A DNA stretch of 27,636 nucleotides from JAZFYD01 sp036443405. Its GTDB lineage: Bacteria > Planctomycetota > PLA2. The DNA lies in NCBI GenBank assembly GCA_036443405.1, contig JAZFYD010000083.1, positions 1-27,636 of the forward strand. Reading direction: 5' to 3'. Of the stretch, positions 7,307 to 14,967 are shown one piece after another; the first letter of the stretch is position 1, and each line of letters opens with the position of its first letter. Both the position numbers and the translations under genes were made by a program. The notes beneath the pieces are model-generated. The model made no database searches. It saw only the letters and a list, made by a program, of their open reading frames with translations, and was not told where the DNA came from.

Positions 7307-8152
7307 TTATTTTTCCGTGAGAAAAGCGTTCAGCTCGTTTCCGAACCGCGGATCCGCGGTTCGGAATAGCTCCCGGAAGGCTTTGGCCCGCCCGGTCTCG
7401 GATCTCCGTTCGTACCCGAGATACTCCGCAAACGTCTCCGGCCGGGTCCGAAGCAGGAACGCAACGAGGGAGCGGGCATCCCGATAGTTGCGTTCGGGGT
7501 CCCTCCAGAAGACCTCGTAGTCCTCAATGGTCAGCAGGCGGTGGAGGTCGAGGCGTTGGCGCCGATACGTCGTTCGCACCCACTCGCGGTCGGTCTCCGG
7601 AATTCCCGGACCGATCTTGGGCCGCGCGGGATCGACGCGCGAAAAGGCCTCCGGGATCCCCTCGATCAGCCAGGGGCTCAGCCGCATGTCGCGGCGATCG
7701 CTCTCGGACATGAGCAGGTGCACGGTCTCGTGACGGATCGTGGAGATGGACGACTCGACGGACAGAAAGATCGCGCCGCGCGACGGGTCGTGAAAGCCAC
7801 CCGGATGCGTGCGGTCGCCCGTTTTATCGGTGTGGTATCGCTGCATCTGCTCGGTCGTCGAGAACGCGAGAAACAACAGGCGCCGGTCGCGGCCCTTCCC
7901 GAGCAAATCCCCGTACCGCGCGGCGAGAAACCGCTTGTACGCGAGCGCGTGCCGGCCCGCGGCGCGACCCCACTTCGGATCGGAGGCGACCACGACCAGT
8001 TCGGCCGAGTCCTCGACCAACTGCGCCCGCGGATCGTAGCCTTGAAGTTTCGACTCCCATCGCCGGCCGTCACGGCCCGTGCACGCGTGCAACAACAAGA
8101 GGACAAGCAAGATCGGCACGATGACGACGGCCGCCTTGAGAACCTGGTTCAT
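7307..8152 (-). CDS. Membrane-anchored putative metallopeptidase, DUF1570-like
   Basis: A 281-aa protein with an N-terminal membrane span (residues 7-22) and a possible lipobox (LLHAC) at its end. The body contains the zinc-peptidase signature HETVH (141-145) and, 19 residues later, SPWLIEGIPEAF with Glu164 as likely third zinc ligand. This is the gluzincin arrangement HExxH...WLxEG. The order (HETVH, P-W-L-x-E-G, then an Arg/Asp-rich helical tail) resembles DUF1570-type proteins, which are common in Planctomycetota. The substrate is unknown, but the active site should face outward. The start codon lies 8 bp after the rhomboid stop on the same strand, so the two proteases are probably co-expressed. 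Confidence 0.8.
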   Translation of the reverse strand: MNQVLKAAVVIVPILLVLLLLHACTGRDGRRWESKLQGYDPRAQLVEDSAELVVVASDPKWGRAAGRHALAYKRFLAARYGDLLGKGRDRRLLFLAFSTTEQMQRYHTDKTGDRTHPGGFHDPSRGAIFLSVESSISTIRHETVHLLMSESDRRDMRLSPWLIEGIPEAFSRVDPARPKIGPGIPETDREWVRTTYRRQRLDLHRLLTIEDYEVFWRDPERNYRDARSLVAFLLRTRPETFAEYLGYERRSETGRAKAFRELFRTADPRFGNELNAFLTEK

Positions 8153-8160
8153 GAAACGGG

Positions 8161-9006
8161 TTACGGCCGCAGGCGCTGCCCGATCTCCTTGAGCCGCCGC
8201 CGCTCCGCATCCGAAAGCGACGGCATGCCCTCGTCGCGGATCTTGTCGAGGATGCGATCCATCTCCTGGCGCATCTCGGCCTCTTGAAGGTGTTGCTTCG
8301 CGACCTTTTTCTCGCGTGCCACCTCCGAGCGCCGGTCGATCGCATCGAAGACGCCGGCAACCTTGGCGCCATGGCGCACGTACAGCCACGCGAACAGGCA
8401 CCCCGCGAGGTGCGCGCTGTTCGCGATGTCGCCGGATGTGCTCAGCATCATGAGCACGTCCATCCCAATCAGAATGAACGCGAGCGTCTTCATGCGCAGC
8501 GGAATCAAACCCCAGAGATGAATCGTCATGTGGGGGTACCAGATCGCCATCAAGATCAGCAGGCCCATCGCCACGCCGCTGGCACCGACCATCGGAGACA
8601 AGACCTGGTCGAAGATCGCCCACGCGATGTATCCGAGCGACGAAAACGCCGCGCACCCGAGGCAGAAGACCACGAACCCTCTGGATCCCAACCGGGGTTC
8701 CACGAGCCGGCCCGCGAAGAAAATGATCAAGCTGTTGAACAGGATGTGCAGGAAGTCCGCGTGCAACAGCGTGCCCGTCACGAGTTGCCACACGTAGAAC
8801 TTGTGCAGCACGTCGTGCGGCGTCAGGCTCAAGTAGTCCTCGATGAACCGAGAACCAGCGGGCCAGAACCGAGGCAATAGCATCTGAAGCACGAACATGC
8901 CCAGGAGCAGCGCGAGATACCCCTTCATCCCCGGCAGCGTGAGCCAGAACGGCGCGCGATAACGCGGCGCGTCGTAGTCAGCGCGGAGGTAGTCGCGATC
9001 GGACAT
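8161..9006 (-). CDS. Rhomboid-family intramembrane serine protease
   Basis: A 281-aa multi-pass membrane protein. Rhomboids cleave transmembrane helices of other proteins inside the bilayer using a Ser-His dyad. Seen: HADFLHILFNSLIIFFAGR (82-100) with the oxyanion-type Asn91, GASG with the nucleophile Ser143, and NSAHLAGCLFAW with the catalytic His199. Six hydrophobic spans can be counted between residues 28 and 210. The C-terminal 70 residues are a charged, probably coiled-coil cytoplasmic tail rich in Glu, Arg and Lys, longer than in minimal rhomboids. It is followed 8 bp later by the DUF1570-like peptidase gene. I see no clear Shine-Dalgarno sequence, and hpt ends only 33 bp upstream, so it is likely transcribed with hpt. 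Confidence 0.93.
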   Translation of the reverse strand: MSDRDYLRADYDAPRYRAPFWLTLPGMKGYLALLLGMFVLQMLLPRFWPAGSRFIEDYLSLTPHDVLHKFYVWQLVTGTLLHADFLHILFNSLIIFFAGRLVEPRLGSRGFVVFCLGCAAFSSLGYIAWAIFDQVLSPMVGASGVAMGLLILMAIWYPHMTIHLWGLIPLRMKTLAFILIGMDVLMMLSTSGDIANSAHLAGCLFAWLYVRHGAKVAGVFDAIDRRSEVAREKKVAKQHLQEAEMRQEMDRILDKIRDEGMPSLSDAERRRLKEIGQRLRP

Positions 9007-9039
9007 CGTTAAGAAGTGCTGGTGCGGCCGGGGGACGTC

Positions 9040-9618
9040 TTACTCGTGCGGCGTACCCTCGTCGAGGGCACCCCCTTCGAGAGCACCCCCATCAAGAGCA
9101 CCAATGTAGGCTAGCGTACGGTAGCGTCCAGCATGGTCGAGGCCGTATCCGACCAGGAACAGGTCCGGCGTTTCGAAACCGATCCAATCCGGAACGACAT
9201 CGACCTGCCGCCGCGCTTTCTTGTCGAGCAGCACGCACGTGCGGACATCCGCGGCGCCGGCGGCTTTCACGGACCGGACGACCTCTTCGAGGGTGCGCCC
9301 GGTGTCGAGGATCGTATCGACCACGACGACCCGCCGGCCGGCCAGGACCTCGTGCTCGAGCTGAAAGAGCTCCACCGTGCCCGACGACGTCGTGCGATCG
9401 CCGTAGGAGCGCGCATGCACGAAACTGAGCTCGACCTCGCCGGGGACCGAGCGCGCGAGATCCGCGGTGAACAGTGCGGACCCCTTGAGGATGCTGAGCA
9501 GCGTGATCGACCCCTCGGGGTAATGGGACCGGATCTCCGTGCCCAGCTCGCGCACGCGGATCGCGATGGTTTCCGCGTCGAACAGGGGTGCCGGGAGATG
9601 CGGCGGCGGGCTCGACAT
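9040..9618 (-). CDS. hpt: Hypoxanthine (purine) phosphoribosyltransferase
   Basis: This enzyme makes IMP or GMP from hypoxanthine or guanine and PRPP in cytoplasmic purine salvage. The product is 192 aa, the usual length. Seen: LLSILKGSALFTADL near residues 40-54, the acidic PRPP-binding loop VVVVDTILDTGRTL (97-110), LLDKKARR (130-137) and the base-site region PDWIGFETPDLFLVGYGLD ending in RTLAYIG. After this core comes an odd tail, ALDGGALEGGALDEGTPHE, made of near-repeats of five residues and encoded by a direct repeat in the DNA. The ATG at 9618 is chosen because TATACT lies 6 nt before it. It appears to lead the run hpt, rhomboid, peptidase, propeller lipoprotein. Confidence 0.93.
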   Translation of the reverse strand: MSSPPPHLPAPLFDAETIAIRVRELGTEIRSHYPEGSITLLSILKGSALFTADLARSVPGEVELSFVHARSYGDRTTSSGTVELFQLEHEVLAGRRVVVVDTILDTGRTLEEVVRSVKAAGAADVRTCVLLDKKARRQVDVVPDWIGFETPDLFLVGYGLDHAGRYRTLAYIGALDGGALEGGALDEGTPHE

Positions 9619-9624
9619 GAGCGA

Positions 9625-9630
9625 AGTATA
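9625..9630 (-). promoter_or_regulatory. -10-like hexamer for leaderless hpt
   Basis: TATACT read leftward, 6 nt before the hpt ATG and with no Shine-Dalgarno sequence between. It is close to consensus, although no good -35 is seen at 16-18 nt. Confidence 0.55.
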
Positions 9631-9715
9631 TCGGCGGTCCGGACGCGAAATCGCCCGGTAGCCGCGCCCCAAGGCCCGGGTTAGACTTCGTGGCTCACCG
9701 CTGGAAGCAGGGGCG

Positions 9716-9745
9716 CCAACGGCGTCAGCCGTTGGGCCAGCAACA
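9716..9745 (+). repeat. Palindromic hairpin, CCAACGGC family, just upstream of fhs
   Basis: CCAACGGCGTCAGCCGTTGG followed by GCCAGCAACA. The same 30 nt occur at 14968-14997. The Shine-Dalgarno sequence of fhs (AAGGAGG, 9745-9751) abuts its right end, so the hairpin would sit at the ribosome site of the fhs mRNA. Confidence 0.8.
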
Positions 9746-9758
9746 AGGAGGGCATCCC

Positions 9759-11477
9759 GTGAGTGGCAAGAGCAGCGTGCCGAGCGACCTCGACATCGCG
9801 CAGGCGGCGGACGTGCGTCCGGTGATCGAAATCGCCGAGAAAGTCGGCCTGAATCAGGACGACCTGGATTTCTACGGCAAGTACAAGGCGAAGGTGCACC
9901 TCGATGTGCAAAAACGCATCGCGGATCGCCCGCGTGGCAAGTACATCGACGTCGCGGCCATCACCCCGACGCCGCTCGGCGAGGGTAAGACCACCACTAC
10001 CGTCGGCCTCTCGCAGGGCCTCGGCCGGTTGGGCCACAAGGTCTTCACGTGCATCCGCCAGCCGAGTATGGGGCCCACCTTTGGGATCAAGGGCGGCGCG
10101 GCCGGCGGCGGCTACAGCCAGATCATTCCGATGGAGGAGTTCAACCTCCACCTGACCGGCGACATCCACGCGGTCTCGACGAGCCACAACCTCCTCGGCG
10201 CGGCCATCGACAACCACATCCACCACGGCAACGACCTCGACATCAACCCGTTTTCGCTCTTGTGGAACCGGGTCGTGGATCTCAACGACCGCGCGCTGCG
10301 CAAGATCGTGCTCGGACTCGGCGGACGCCTGAACGGCGCGCCGCGCGAAACGGGTTACGACATCTCCGTCGCCTCGGAGGTGATGGCGATCCTCGCGCTG
10401 ACTTCGGACATGAAGGACATGCGCGAGCGCATCGGCAAGATCGTGGTCGGTATGAGCAAGAGCGGCGACCCCGTCACGGCGGAGGACCTGAAGGTCGCGG
10501 GGGCGATGACCGTCCTGATGAAGGACGCAATCATGCCCACGCTGATGCAGACGTTGGAGCACACGCCGGCGTTTGTGCACGCTGGTCCGTTCGCCAACAT
10601 CGCACCCGGTAACTCGAGCGTGATCGCCGACCAACTCGCGCTCGGCCTCTCCGACTATGTCGTCACCGAGTCCGGCTTCGGCGCGGACATCGGCATGGAG
10701 AAGTTCATGAACATCAAGTGCCGCGTGAGCGGGCTGCGGCCCGACTGCGTGGTGCTGGTTGCGACGATTCGCGCGCTCAAGATGCACGGCGGCGCGGGCA
10801 AGGTCGTGGCGGGCAAGCCGCTGCCGCCCGAACTCACGAACGAAAACCTCGAGGCGCTGCGGATCGGCAGTGACAACCTCAAAGCGCACATCAGAATCGC
10901 GAAGATGTTCAAGGTGCCCGTCGTCGTGGCGGTCAACCGCTTCACCACGGATACCGACAACGAGTTGAAACTCGTCGAGCAGATTGCGCGCGAATCCGGG
11001 GCCGAGGCCGCGGTGATGACGGACCACTGGGCGAAGGGCGGCGAGGGCGCCGAGGCGCTGGCCGAGGCTGTCGTCGCGGCTTGCGACGAACACGACGGTT
11101 CGTTCGAGTTCCTCTATCCGCTCGACATCCCGATCCAGGACAAGATCGAGATCATCGCGACCAAGGTCTACGGCGCCGAAGGTGTCGACTTCATGCCCGC
11201 CGCGCGCAAGAAGCTCAAGCTCTACACGGAATTCGGGTGGGACAACCTGCCCATCTGCATGGCCAAGACGCACCTCAGCATCAGCCACGATCCGAAGCTG
11301 AAGAACGTGCCGAAGAACTTCCGTTTGCCGGTGCGAGACATCCGCGCGAGCATTGGCGCTGGATTCCTGTACCCGCTTTGTGGTGACATGAGAACGATGC
11401 CGGGGCTGCCCTCGCGTCCCGCGTTTGAAAACGTGGACATCGATCCCGAAACGGGACGCGTGAAAGGCCTGTTCTAG
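9759..11477 (+). CDS. fhs: Formate--tetrahydrofolate ligase
   Basis: This enzyme joins formate to tetrahydrofolate using ATP, giving 10-formyl-THF, the entry of formate into one-carbon metabolism. The 572-aa product is close to the usual 555-560. Seen: the nucleotide loop TPTPLGEGKTTTTVGLSQG with PLGEGKTT at residues 72-79, QPSMGPTFGIKGGAAGGGY soon after, and ETGYDISVASEVMAILAL. The GTG at 9759 is chosen because a strong AAGGAGG lies 7 nt upstream. An in-frame ATG at 9690 would add 23 residues encoded by a dispersed hairpin repeat and is rejected. With folD nearby, formate can be taken to methylene-THF. A tetrahydrofolate synthase role alone does not show acetogenesis, since many heterotrophs have this enzyme. 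Confidence 0.97.
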   Translation: MSGKSSVPSDLDIAQAADVRPVIEIAEKVGLNQDDLDFYGKYKAKVHLDVQKRIADRPRGKYIDVAAITPTPLGEGKTTTTVGLSQGLGRLGHKVFTCIRQPSMGPTFGIKGGAAGGGYSQIIPMEEFNLHLTGDIHAVSTSHNLLGAAIDNHIHHGNDLDINPFSLLWNRVVDLNDRALRKIVLGLGGRLNGAPRETGYDISVASEVMAILALTSDMKDMRERIGKIVVGMSKSGDPVTAEDLKVAGAMTVLMKDAIMPTLMQTLEHTPAFVHAGPFANIAPGNSSVIADQLALGLSDYVVTESGFGADIGMEKFMNIKCRVSGLRPDCVVLVATIRALKMHGGAGKVVAGKPLPPELTNENLEALRIGSDNLKAHIRIAKMFKVPVVVAVNRFTTDTDNELKLVEQIARESGAEAAVMTDHWAKGGEGAEALAEAVVAACDEHDGSFEFLYPLDIPIQDKIEIIATKVYGAEGVDFMPAARKKLKLYTEFGWDNLPICMAKTHLSISHDPKLKNVPKNFRLPVRDIRASIGAGFLYPLCGDMRTMPGLPSRPAFENVDIDPETGRVKGLF

Positions 11478-11562
11478 ACGGTTTCTGCAAGAAATTCCGG
11501 CTACGGAGTTACCGGCACGCCTCATGCGGGGCTTGCACCTCGAGTGACGAAAGGAGATCGCG

Positions 11563-12039
11563 ATGGTTGCCGTGGAAGCTCTAGCCCGCACACCGTTTTT
11601 TCTTGAGATGGAAGGCCGCACGCGGGAGCGCCTCAGCCACATCGCAACGAGGCGCAAGTACCGCGCGGGCCACGTGATCTATCACGAGGGCGACAGCGCC
11701 GACACCATCGGTGTCTTGGTCAACGGCATGATTTCGTTTCGCGGCCGTGTCGGCGACGAGGACGGCGTGACCCTGGGCCACGCACGCGAACCGGGCGCCG
11801 TGTTCGGCTGGTCCGGCGTTTCGCGAAGCGCGGGGACCTACGGCAACAGCGCCGTGTGCATCGAGGATTGCGACATCATCGAACTCGATGCCGAGGCGCT
11901 TCTGAAGTTGTGCCATGACGAACCCGAGGTCGGCGTTGCGATCCTCGAAAAGCTGTCGGGCGTGATCTCCGAACGCCTCGAGTCCGTGCGCGCCCAAATC
12001 CGCCGCCGCCTTCGCCCGGGGATCATCTCGCACGGGTAG
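11563..12039 (+). CDS. Stand-alone cyclic-nucleotide-binding-like (CAP_ED) domain protein
   Basis: A 158-aa protein that is essentially one cNMP-binding fold: PFFLEMEGRTRERLSHIATRR leads into the beta-roll (AGHVIYHEGDSADTIGVLVNG), then GAVFGWSGVSRSAGTYGNSAV and a C-terminal helix to residue 150. There is no helix-turn-helix, so it is not a CRP-type transcription factor by itself. In the phosphate cassette the usual Gly-Glu is replaced (FGWS at 81-84), while an Arg (R88) is retained, so cyclic-nucleotide binding is doubtful. AAAGGAG precedes the ATG. It follows fhs by 85 bp on the same strand and may be co-transcribed with it; its target is unknown. Confidence 0.85.
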   Translation: MVAVEALARTPFFLEMEGRTRERLSHIATRRKYRAGHVIYHEGDSADTIGVLVNGMISFRGRVGDEDGVTLGHAREPGAVFGWSGVSRSAGTYGNSAVCIEDCDIIELDAEALLKLCHDEPEVGVAILEKLSGVISERLESVRAQIRRRLRPGIISHG

Positions 12040-12080
12040 GCGCGCAGCGCTCGGCGTCGGACGCCGTCGAAGAGGAAGAG

Positions 12081-12307
12081 TAACCGCAGAGGCGCAGAGG
12101 TCCGAGCCGAGTTCACGGAGACGCTTCTCCGAGAACGCACAGTCCCCGAGCGAGCGTGGCGTGTAGTTCAAGGAAGGAAAGAGGAAAGAGCGCCGGACGC
12201 GGTTGCCTTACCCCTTTTTCCATTCACTCGAGTTCACCCGGCCAGCCCCGGCTCGGCGCAGGAACGGCTCCGCGAAAACTCTGCTCCCTTTGCGTCTCTG
12301 CGGTGAA
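12081..12307. repeat. Inverted-repeat element with 'accgcagag' ends (element A)
   Basis: About 227 bp filling most of the gap between two convergent genes (the cNMP-like gene and folD). The left end TAACCGCAGAGGCGCAGAGG matches the reverse complement of the right end at 12288-12307 with three or so mismatches. No open frame inside looks like a protein. The ends resemble the short 'cagagg' repeats scattered in many environmental genomes, and element B at 21592 is related. It could be a miniature mobile element or a bidirectional transcript end. Confidence 0.65.
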
Positions 12308-12333
12308 TTCTGTATTCGAGCGCGTACGCACCC

Positions 12334-13218
12334 TCAGTCGGCACCCGCGGCCTTGCGCGCGCTGCGCAGCGTGTTCGCCAGCAGCATCGCGATGGTCATC
12401 GGGCCCACGCCGCCGGGGACGGGGGTGATCTTGCCCGCGACCTCCTTCACGGCCTCGAAGTCCACGTCGCCGACGATGCGGCGGCCGCTCTTCTTGGTCT
12501 CGTCCGGGATCGCGTTCGTGCCGACGTCGATGACCGTCGCGCCGGGTTTCACCATGTCGGCGGTCACGAAACCCGCCTTGCCGATGGCGGCGACCAGGAT
12601 GTCCGCGTTCAGCATGAACGACTTCGCGTCCTTGGTCCGCGAGTGGCAGACCGTCACGGTCGCGTTGTTCTCGATCAGCAGCAACGCCGCGGGCATGCCG
12701 ACGATGTTGGAGCGGCCCAGCACGACGGCGTTGGCGCCGCTGATCTCGGTGCCGCTGCGCTTGATCAACTCGATGACGCCGTTGGGCGTACACGGCGTGA
12801 ACGCCGGATCGCGGCCCTTCATCGCCACCGCGCCGATGTTGAGCGGGTGGAATCCATCGACGTCCTTGTTGAGCGGAACCGCGTTGAGGATGACCTCCTC
12901 ATCGATCTGCTTGGGCAGCGGGAGCTGAACCAGGATGCCGTGGACCTTGTCGTCGGCGCCGAGCTTTTCAACCAGCGCGAGCAGGTCCGACTGCGTCGTC
13001 TCCTCCGGCAGCTCATGATGAAAACTCTCGATGCCGGCCTCGGCGCAGGCTTTTCTCTTCATGCGCACGTACTGATGCGACGCGGGGTTGGCCCCCACCA
13101 GCACCGTCGCCAGACCCGGAGTCGTGTTGTACTTCTCGATGAGCTCCGCGGCGCCGGATTTCACCTCGCCCCGGATGTCCGCGGCAATCGCCCTGCCGTC
13201 GATGATCTCTGCGCTCAT
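12334..13218 (-). CDS. folD: Bifunctional methylenetetrahydrofolate dehydrogenase / methenyltetrahydrofolate cyclohydrolase
   Basis: FolD interconverts 5,10-methylene-THF, methenyl-THF and 10-formyl-THF, using NADP. The 294-aa product has the full family length. Seen: YVRMK with catalytic Tyr50 and Lys54, VQLPLP (97-102), KDVDGFHP with Asp121, the nucleotide-binding GRSNIVGMP (168-176), and PGGVGPMT (268-275). The start has a good AAGGAG Shine-Dalgarno sequence. Together with fhs, transcribed toward it from the other side of element A, it completes the path from formate to methylene-THF. No separate cyclohydrolase is seen, consistent with FolD carrying both activities. Confidence 0.97.
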   Translation of the reverse strand: MSAEIIDGRAIAADIRGEVKSGAAELIEKYNTTPGLATVLVGANPASHQYVRMKRKACAEAGIESFHHELPEETTQSDLLALVEKLGADDKVHGILVQLPLPKQIDEEVILNAVPLNKDVDGFHPLNIGAVAMKGRDPAFTPCTPNGVIELIKRSGTEISGANAVVLGRSNIVGMPAALLLIENNATVTVCHSRTKDAKSFMLNADILVAAIGKAGFVTADMVKPGATVIDVGTNAIPDETKKSGRRIVGDVDFEAVKEVAGKITPVPGGVGPMTIAMLLANTLRSARKAAGAD

Positions 13219-13307
13219 GCTCTAGCTCCTTGATTTGAGCCCAAGAGTTTAGCAGTGGTGGCAATCCTCCTTCGCTCGCGTGAAGGCGGCGGCCGGTGGC
13301 CCCAGCG

Positions 13308-13694
13308 CTACTTGCGTTTGGTCTTCTTCTTGGCCTTGGCCTTCTTCTTCGCCTTGGCTTTCTCCTTCGGCTTTGAGGCAGTCGCCAGTGCGTAGCTTTC
13401 GTGGAGCCACGCTTCCCACAGCTTTTTGGGCATCGGCTTGTCGGCGGAAAAGCGCGCGGTGACCCACGCGGTGTTGCCGACCTGGTAGTTGTCCGGCTCC
13501 TTCTCGGCGAGCTTTTGCACTTTGGCCTTTGACTTGTCGAGCTTGAACATCGCCTTGTAGCGGCCGCCTTGCTCGCCGATGTACAAGAACGCCTGCTTGC
13601 TCGCCTTGAACGAGCTCTGCGTGCACGACGTGCCTTGGTCGACGCCCGGATACTCGCTGGCCTTTTGGCGGATGGGCTCGGTCGGGTCCTTCAT
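13308..13694 (-). CDS. MmcQ/YjbR-family protein with a lysine-rich tail
   Basis: A 128-aa protein. The body (KQAFLYIGEQGGRYKAMFKL, then NTAWVTARFS and KKLWEAWLHESYALATASK) fits the MmcQ/YjbR family, a small cytoplasmic alpha/beta fold found in putative DNA-binding or resistance-associated proteins of unclear function. The last 21 or so residues are almost all Lys and Ala (KEKAKAKKKAKAKKKTKRK), a tail like those of histone-H1-like bacterial proteins that bind DNA or RNA by charge. The ATG at 13694 is picked because TATGCT lies 6 nt upstream; the longer open frame before it is composition noise. It lies upstream of folD on the same strand with an 89-bp gap. Confidence 0.85.
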   Translation of the reverse strand: MKDPTEPIRQKASEYPGVDQGTSCTQSSFKASKQAFLYIGEQGGRYKAMFKLDKSKAKVQKLAEKEPDNYQVGNTAWVTARFSADKPMPKKLWEAWLHESYALATASKPKEKAKAKKKAKAKKKTKRK

Positions 13695-13700
13695 GTCTCG

Positions 13701-13706
13701 AGCATA
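13701..13706 (-). promoter_or_regulatory. -10-like hexamer for the leaderless YjbR-like gene
   Basis: TATGCT read leftward, 6 nt before the ATG on 13694-13692. No Shine-Dalgarno sequence and no convincing -35. Confidence 0.45.
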
Positions 13707-13880
13707 CCGAAGACGACCAATGTCGCGCTTGCTACTTGCCCGTGAGCTTGTCAGCCGAAGCCTCGGCGAGGGTGGAAGCGAGTCGGCGGGAGGCCCCCTG
13801 GCGCAACACACACCCACATGCGTGAGCCGAGCGCGAGGGAGGTTCGAGTTGCGGTACGCGCAGCGCAGAAAGATCGAGGT

Positions 13881-14867
13881 CTACCGGTCGCGCGAAAGCA
13901 CGAACTCGGCGGCCTGTTGCAGCAAGTCCCGGTCGGCGGACGCGGGCACGCGGTGCAGTTCATCACGCGCCTGCGCGACCAATTCGTCGGCGGTTTCGCG
14001 CGCACTCTCGATGGCGCCGTACTCTTCGAGCAACGGCCGCACACGCTCGCGTGCCTTGGGATCGTGAGAGCGAATCGCGTCCTCGAGTTTCGCGCGGTCC
14101 GCCGCGGTGGCCTTGTCGCGCAAGCGCAAAAGCGGCAGCGTCATCTTCGCCTTGTCGAGATCGGTGCCGAGGGACTTGCCGACGATGCCCTCCTCGCCGG
14201 TCAGGTCCAGGATGTCGTCCACGATCTGGAACGCGCTGCCGAAAGACATACCGAACCGCGCGAGCGCCTCGGCTTCGTCCTCGGGCGCGCCCGCCAGCCG
14301 CGCGCCACAGCGCAACGCCGCCGCGTACAACGCCGCGGTCTTGCCCTCGATAATCTCGAAGTAGATCTTCTCCGACATCTCGAGATCGTTTCGGTGATGC
14401 ACCTGCTTCATCTCGCCGTGGCACACGATCGTGACGACATCCGAGAGGTGCTCGGACGGGAACCGGTCCTCGAGGCGCGCGGCCTCACGAAACGCGGTGG
14501 CGAACAGGTAGTCCCCCAAAAGGACCGCCGTTTCGTTGCCGACCTTGCGGTTCACCGTCTCGACGCCGCGCCGCATCGCGGACTCGTCGAGAATGTCGTC
14601 GTGCACCAGCGTGGCGAGATGGATCATCTCGACGATGGCGGCCACGGCATCATGCTGCGCGGTGATGCCGTCATACATGCGCCCCGCCAGGAGCACGAGC
14701 GCCGGACGCAACCGCTTGCCGCCGAACTGCGACAGGTGGTTCAGATACCCCCGGACGGGCTCGGAATCCGTCGCCACCATGCGCGCCACCTCCGCTTCCA
14801 CCCGTTGCAGATCGGGAGCGAGGGAGTGCAAAAGCGACTCGAGGGCGACAGCGGAACCGGCGGCCAT
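13881..14867 (-). CDS. Polyprenyl diphosphate synthase (trans-isoprenyl, IspB-like)
   Basis: A 328-aa class I prenyltransferase that lengthens isoprenoid diphosphates with IPP, probably for a quinone side chain. Seen: GGKRLRP (49-55), the first aspartate-rich motif DDILDE (90-95), GDYLFATAF, GEMKQ, FEIIEGKTAALYAAA, and the second aspartate-rich motif VDDILD (216-221) followed by GKSLGTDLDKAKMTLPLL. The motif set and length suit an octaprenyl- or nonaprenyl-type synthase better than a short-chain one, but product length cannot be read reliably. The ATG at 14867 has AAGGG 4 nt upstream; an upstream in-frame ATG would add a poor N-terminus. A gap of about 186 bp separates it from the YjbR-like gene. 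Confidence 0.93.
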   Translation of the reverse strand: MAAGSAVALESLLHSLAPDLQRVEAEVARMVATDSEPVRGYLNHLSQFGGKRLRPALVLLAGRMYDGITAQHDAVAAIVEMIHLATLVHDDILDESAMRRGVETVNRKVGNETAVLLGDYLFATAFREAARLEDRFPSEHLSDVVTIVCHGEMKQVHHRNDLEMSEKIYFEIIEGKTAALYAAALRCGARLAGAPEDEAEALARFGMSFGSAFQIVDDILDLTGEEGIVGKSLGTDLDKAKMTLPLLRLRDKATAADRAKLEDAIRSHDPKARERVRPLLEEYGAIESARETADELVAQARDELHRVPASADRDLLQQAAEFVLSRDR

Positions 14868-14967
14868 GGATCCCTTGCATAAAGGCGCGGGCCGATTCCT
14901 GCAAGCGTTCGCCCGACCGGGCCGAGTTGCGTTCAAAAAAACGGTGCCGGTCCGCGCGGGCCACGCT

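Noticed and set aside
9690..9758. Longer fhs reading from the ATG at 9690
   Set aside because: The extra 23 residues are encoded by the dispersed hairpin repeat and do not resemble the family; the GTG at 9759 has an ideal Shine-Dalgarno sequence.
9681..11657. Long leftward open frame of 658 codons opposite fhs
   Set aside because: Fully antisense to a highly conserved gene; the His/Asp/Val/Arg-rich translation is what the complement of high-GC coding DNA gives.
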